A DNA stretch of 64,000 nucleotides from Larimichthys crocea (lineage: Eukaryota > Chordata > Actinopteri > Sciaenidae), in contig NC_040016.1 of the NCBI RefSeq assembly GCF_000972845.2, forward strand, positions 991,798 through 1,055,797, given 5' to 3'. The position numbers were made by a program, and so were the translations under genes. Shown here piece by piece: positions 61,061 through 64,000 of the stretch. The notes under the pieces were generated by a model, which saw nothing but the letters and a program-made list of their open reading frames with translations, made no database searches and was not told where the DNA came from. Within the stretch, counting starts at the first letter, position 1, and each line of letters opens with the position of its first letter.

Positions 61061-63320
61061 ACTAAGCCTGTAATCCTCAATGTGTGTTTATTAACTAGGG
61101 ATTGCTATAGAAAGTTTAATCCACAGGCTGCCAACCGTGATTGTTGTTATACATTGTTTGTGTGTGTGTATGCGCCTATGAAACAATGACAATCTAATCC
61201 AAGTGAGTGCATTTCTGTGTGTGTGCAGATATTGAAGCATTCTCATTGTCCGTGCACATAGATAAGACAGCGAGACACACATACTTCCTTAATAATGACG
61301 GATGGTCTCTTCAACAGCAGCTATTCTGTGTTCATTATGTTTGGAGTGTGGTCAGAAACACAGAAATGGAAAAGAAATCCTCACCTAGATGGAAAAGAAG
61401 ATTTGCTCTCTATGCACAAAAGAGGGAAAACATAGAGAAGGAGAGGAGAGCTGAAGGACAGGAGTGTGAGATCCCACAGTTAGGAGGAAGAGAAATCTGG
61501 CATCCTGTAAGGCAAAAATTATGTTGAGTCCTTTCATTTCCCCTCTTCTGCCTCTGGCTTCGTCTATTACAGCAATAATATGGAAAGGTTTATGGTGCCA
61601 TCTTGTGGTCAGATGTCACATCTACAGATTTCTTGATTTAACCCAGTCTTCACAGTTTTAACCAGTTCTTTAACTTGCTGTGCGCTGTAGCTCATATGAT
61701 AATATTAAGTGCTCACTTTTCACACCTCTGTTCCTACAGATTTTGTTTGACCAGGCCCAGAGGTCGATCAAGCAGCAGCTTCACATCTTCATTAAAGAGT
61801 GAGTTACCTCTTTACAAGTAGAAAGATGTAATGCATGTTCAGGTTTCAATGGAAAACCAATTAAATAGACATTTTGGTACAGGAAATATTCATGATGGGA
61901 AAAAATACCTTTTGTCCAAGAGAAAGAAGATGTGTTTGACAGAAAATTGGAAACCTTCATTAGGTTTAGAAATAAAGAAATTCACTGCATCATTCAATTG
62001 ACAGTACTGTAAATAATTGTACGTTTGGTTATGTTGTTGTTTTATTTGTATATGTATATACACAATAAAGACTTAAAAAAAGACATTTTGAGGCAGTATG
62101 TAACTGTTTTTATACCCACTAGACAGATGACATGGTGAAGTGGGCTAAAGCAATATATTAAACATCTGTAACATATACAATATTTAACTCATATCTAATC
62201 TCCACATGTAGAAATGTTATTTTTAAAATTTCTAACTAGGCTTCTATCCTCCTGTTAATTTTTTATTTTTGTAAAGTGCCCAGTAATAACACAAATCATG
62301 CATTTCAAACTAAGAGACGTACATGTTGTTGTCTTACTATGCCTGCTTCAGGGATGTACGCAAGTTCAAGGACACCAAAAAGCAGTTTGACCGTGTGCGT
62401 GAGGACATGGAGCTGGCCCAGGTGAAGAACGCCCAGGCACCCAGGAACAAGGTGCATGAGGCTGAAGAGGCCACGCAGGCTCTCATCCTCAGCCGCAAAG
62501 CCTTCAGGCATCTGGCCCTAGACTATGTACTACAGGTGAAACAAACACACACACACAAACTCCAGATTATATTACCAGTGTAGTCCAGTAGGTGGCACTG
62601 ACACTCAACAGCTGCTGCTACACTCAAAACTCCCAATACACCTGAATGTGTAAAAGGAAACGGTTTAAACTGCTTTTAAAATGGGACTGAATTATAGATG
62701 GTCCTGCTGTTAGGCTAAAACCTACATCTTGTTTTTCTTCTTTGTTCTTGGCAGATTAACGTGCTTCAGGCCAAGAAGAAGTTTGAAATCCTGGATGCAG
62801 TAAGTAACCCAGATTGTATCAGACTGTATCTCCTCTAATTTCTGAGATTGTAACATATGCGCGTCAAATGTGCATATGTGGAGTCCCTGTTTTGATTATT
62901 AACACACATGTATAACAGCCATCATTGTCTCACTGTGTCTTCTGCAGATGCTGTCCTTCATGCGTGCCCAGTATACTCTCTTCCAACAAGGCTTTAACAT
63001 CCTGGACGAGATTGACCCATATATGAAAAAACTGGCTGCACAGGTGACACAAAACAAGCACACCACAATACACATGCCTGTCATGCATGCTTGAACAAAG
63101 AAATATGTGTCATCCATGTTAATGTACTACTTTTGTTACTGTGCACCTATTTATAAACAACATTTCACTGTGACTTATAATAGTCTGTTAACTTAACCAG
63201 ATGTTGGAGTCTTTTCTGTAGTTTTATTTTGTTTTCTCTGTGTAGCTGGATCAGCTGGTCATCGACTCAGCCATGGAGAAGAGGGAGCTGGAGCACAAAC
63301 ACGCCCTCATCCAGCAGAGA
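28994..63320 (+). CDS. acap3: Arf-GAP with coiled-coil, ankyrin repeat and PH domains 3, N-terminal part (exons 1-9)
   Basis: ACAP proteins are GTPase-activating proteins for Arf6 at membranes; mammalian ACAP3 is linked to neurite outgrowth. CDS exons in the window are 28994-29040, 53619-53676, 57285-57404, 57983-58036, 61740-61798, 62352-62535, 62755-62799, 62948-63043 and 63246-63320. All have GT-AG introns and consistent phases, giving 246 codons with no stop. The start MTVDFEECIKDSPRF, the TDVVEIEAKLDKL segment (24-36), HLALDYVLQINVLQAKKKFE (166-185), PYMKKLAAQ (about 213-221) and LVIDSAMEKRELE (about 225-237) match vertebrate ACAP3 and form most of the BAR domain. The PH, Arf-GAP and ankyrin parts lie beyond the right edge, so the gene is cut by the window and not truncated biologically. 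Residues 64-90 diverge most from human. Intron 1 is 24.6 kb. Confidence 0.95.
30689..30712. repeat. (AT)n microsatellite
   Basis: A simple AT run in acap3 intron 1. Confidence 0.9.
31591..31603 (+). promoter_or_regulatory. Candidate RFX X-box
   Basis: GTTGCCTAGCAAC fits RYYNYY-N(1)-RRNRAC exactly and has near-palindromic halves. Binding is inference; loose X-box matches are common by chance. Confidence 0.35.
33348..33362 (+). promoter_or_regulatory. Candidate RFX X-box (three-base spacer)
   Basis: GTTGCCAAGGGTGAC fits RYYNYY-N(3)-RRNRAC. It is weaker than the sites near 31.6 and 39.4 kb because the right half is less like GGTAAC or GCAAC. Confidence 0.25.
35645..35665. repeat. (TG)n microsatellite
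   Basis: A short TG run in acap3 intron 1. Confidence 0.85.
37522..37551 (+). repeat. Hexamer repeat (AAACCT), five units
   Basis: Four perfect AAACCT units are followed by one with a single change (GAACCT). It resembles a telomere-type repeat only superficially, since vertebrate telomeres are CCCTAA. Confidence 0.85.
38622..38662. repeat. (CA)n microsatellite
   Basis: A pure CA run in acap3 intron 1. Confidence 0.95.
39358..39371 (+). promoter_or_regulatory. Candidate RFX X-box, near-perfect palindrome
   Basis: GTTGCCCTGGTAAC differs from the palindromic 14-mer GTTGCCATGGTAAC at one spacer base. It is the strongest X-box-like site I see in the window. Confidence 0.45.
39610..39635. repeat. 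(TG)n microsatellite
   Basis: A pure TG run in acap3 intron 1. Confidence 0.9.
41983..42024. repeat. (TG)n microsatellite
   Basis: A pure TG run; a second similar run follows about 130 bp downstream. Confidence 0.95.
42151..42185. repeat. (TG)n microsatellite, one interruption
   Basis: A TG run with a TTTG interruption near its start. Confidence 0.92.
47062..47365 (-). mobile_element. tRNA-derived SINE, minus strand, with L2-type tail
   Basis: Read on the minus strand, a tRNA-like head with a B-box-like GGCTCAAGTCC (plus 47324-47334) leads into a body with the phrase 'gtgcccttgagcaaggcacc' and ends in 'gggattaataaagtatttct' plus a TTC-rich tail. This layout, with a tRNA head and a LINE-like 3' end, is a common SINE type in percomorph genomes. 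The head appears partly truncated. The family name is not assigned. Confidence 0.7.
47638..47925 (+). mobile_element. tRNA-derived SINE-like element, plus strand
   Basis: It begins 'ggggcggcacagtggtgcag', with a good A box (GTGGTGCAGTGG) and a B-box-like GGTTTGAACCC. It continues with 'tttgcatgttctcccagtgt', 'ttaattggtgactctaaatt' and a 'cgcccaatgttaactgggat' end. These phrases belong to a very widespread fish interspersed repeat. A deletion between the A and B boxes shortens the tRNA-like head. The short open frames across it are not genes. Confidence 0.75.
49750..49809. repeat. Irregular TG/TC/GC alternating repeat
   Basis: A TG array with regularly placed GCG and TCT variants forms a higher-order pattern (tgtgtgtc units near its end). 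Confidence 0.9.
49884..49956. repeat. Long (TG)n microsatellite
   Basis: About 36 TG units without interruption, the longest simple repeat in the window. Confidence 0.96.
51879..51922. repeat. (TG)n microsatellite
   Basis: A pure TG run in acap3 intron 1. Confidence 0.95.
53677..57284 (+). other. acap3 intron 2
   Basis: It contains the tRNA-like SINE head at 54.2 kb. An open frame of 158 codons at 55141-55617 starts with ATG but has no recognisable domain. Nothing else is supported. Confidence 0.5.
54192..54290 (+). mobile_element. tRNA-derived SINE head (A and B boxes intact)
   Basis: The Pol III A box TAGCTCAGCTGG is at 54203-54214 and the B box GGTTCAAATCC at 54267-54277, separated by the phrase 'ggctcagtccttgccgcagc' that marks a common percomorph SINE. 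The usual SINE body after 'ctgtggcc' is missing and the copy runs directly into an A-rich stretch. The A-to-B distance and the inner sequence do not fold as a canonical tRNA, so it is not a functional tRNA gene. Confidence 0.75.
57405..57982 (+). other. acap3 intron 3
   Basis: A 578-bp intron with a normal donor (gtgagc) and acceptor (ttgcag). Nothing else is recognised in it. Confidence 0.6.
61016..61058. repeat. (CA)n microsatellite
   Basis: A pure CA run in acap3 intron 4. Confidence 0.95.
61594..61608 (-). promoter_or_regulatory. Candidate CTCF motif, minus strand
   Basis: The minus-strand 15-mer CCACAAGATGGCACC matches the CTCF core at 13 of 15 positions. Binding is inference. Confidence 0.3.
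61799..62351 (+). other. acap3 intron 5
   Basis: A 553-bp AT-rich intron. It contains an 'acaataaagacttaaaaaaa' run near 62060 that could be a small retroposed tail. No other content is recognised. Confidence 0.5.
62585..62599 (+). promoter_or_regulatory. Candidate CTCF motif in acap3 intron 6
   Basis: CCAGTAGGTGGCACT matches CCASYAGRKGGCRST at all 15 positions. It lies 50 bp after the exon 6 donor. Occupancy is inference. Confidence 0.45.
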
Positions 63321-64000
63321 GTGAGATAGCAAAACATTACGCATCTGACTGCCTTAAAATATCATCCTCTCCTCAAATACCTCCTCTTTTCTCCACTGCC
63401 ACACACACACCGTGATTATAGATTTTAATCACTTTCCAGGGACTTTTCACATGCCGTAAAATCAGATCAACATATTTCTCTAATGTTTTTAATGAAACTA
63501 AATCAAAAGATACTCCCCAGTACTTTCAAATATAGTGATGTGGGGATTAATAACAATTAAATATTGAATATTCGAAGTGTGTTTTTTGAAAATGTCCAAA
63601 GTGCATTTTTTGCAATTCTGATGAACATGTGACAAACAAGCAGTCATTAGTTTGTGAAACCTTTTATGCAAAATTGTTTCAAGCTCCGAAGGTTTTTCTT
63701 CTGCATTTGCAGATGCAAAAGTCAAAATGAACAATTTTCACTGTCACTTGGCATCATAGGTTCTCACTAACTCTGTTTAAAATGTCAACAGAAACACCAG
63801 GATTAAAATGTATTTTATCTCCTTTTGGCATCTGAAATGGATGAATACATTGTGTCATAAAGAAAACATTTCTTATCTTCATCAAATTCCCTGTTTTCAC
63901 TGAAGCATTTTTTACACTGTCTGTTTCAAGGCGTCGTCTCTACTCTTTTTTTTTATTATTATTCTAAATAGTTAGAGCTAGTTTGTTGATTTCTGAATGT
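63321..64000 (+). other. acap3 intron 9, incomplete
   Basis: Sequence after the exon 9 donor (gtgaga) up to the window edge shows no further exon. The next exon, which should lead towards the PH domain, must lie beyond 64000. Confidence 0.6.

Larger units (their letters stand above)
58037..61739 (+). other. acap3 intron 4
   Basis: A 3.7-kb intron, AT-rich, with CA runs and a candidate minus-strand CTCF motif near its 3' end. No exon or RNA gene is supported. Confidence 0.55.

Noticed and set aside
1..64000. CRISPR arrays, rRNA genes, bacterial operons or integrated elements
   Set aside because: No regularly spaced repeats, rRNA-like sequence or prokaryotic gene structure was seen; the window is vertebrate chromosomal DNA.

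Overview
The window is vertebrate nuclear DNA and almost certainly comes from a ray-finned fish, probably a percomorph teleost. The evidence is multi-exon genes with GT-AG introns, very dense (CA/TG)n microsatellites, and SINE-like repeats of types typical of spiny-rayed fish genomes. Nothing bacterial, plasmid-like or CRISPR-like is present. The species cannot be named from the sequence.

Three protein-coding genes can be reconstructed exon by exon. (1) ddx19, plus strand, CDS 9225-13282: 12 exons and 488 codons. It encodes the DEAD-box RNA helicase of nuclear mRNA export (Dbp5 family) and looks complete. (2) pusl1, minus strand, CDS 27592 down to 16273: 7 exons and 332 codons. It encodes a TruA-family tRNA pseudouridine synthase-like protein and looks complete. 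(3) acap3, plus strand, from 28994 and running off the right edge: the first 9 exons (246 codons) cover the N-terminal BAR domain of an Arf-GAP with coiled-coil, ankyrin and PH domains. Intron 1 of acap3 is about 24.6 kb and fills more than a third of the window.

Layout: 1-9000 is intergenic, with microsatellites, a promoter-like CCAAT cluster near 1.1-1.3 kb, a perfect 41-bp tandem duplication near 1.5 kb and dispersed repeats. ddx19 follows, starting in a CpG-rich segment. ddx19 and pusl1 converge on a gene-poor interval at 13.5-15.6 kb. pusl1 and acap3 are head to head across a 1.4-kb interval that should act as a bidirectional promoter, the same arrangement as human PUSL1/ACAP3 on 1p36.33. 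The rest is acap3 introns carrying microsatellites, three SINE-like insertions and several candidate regulatory motifs.

The three genes do not form a pathway: one remodels mRNPs at the nuclear pore, one modifies tRNA, one regulates Arf6 at membranes. What links them is position. pusl1-acap3 is an old conserved pair, whereas ddx19 next to pusl1 differs from the human order. I did not find a clearly new biological system. The most interesting observations are a decayed BED-zinc-finger (hAT/ZBED-like) fragment hidden in a ddx19 intron, a perfect 12-bp stem hairpin just after the first ddx19 splice donor, an ETS site framed by inverted ACTACAA elements in the pusl1/acap3 promoter, and an orphan CCAAT cluster at the left edge. 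All motif claims come from reading by eye and were not scored computationally.
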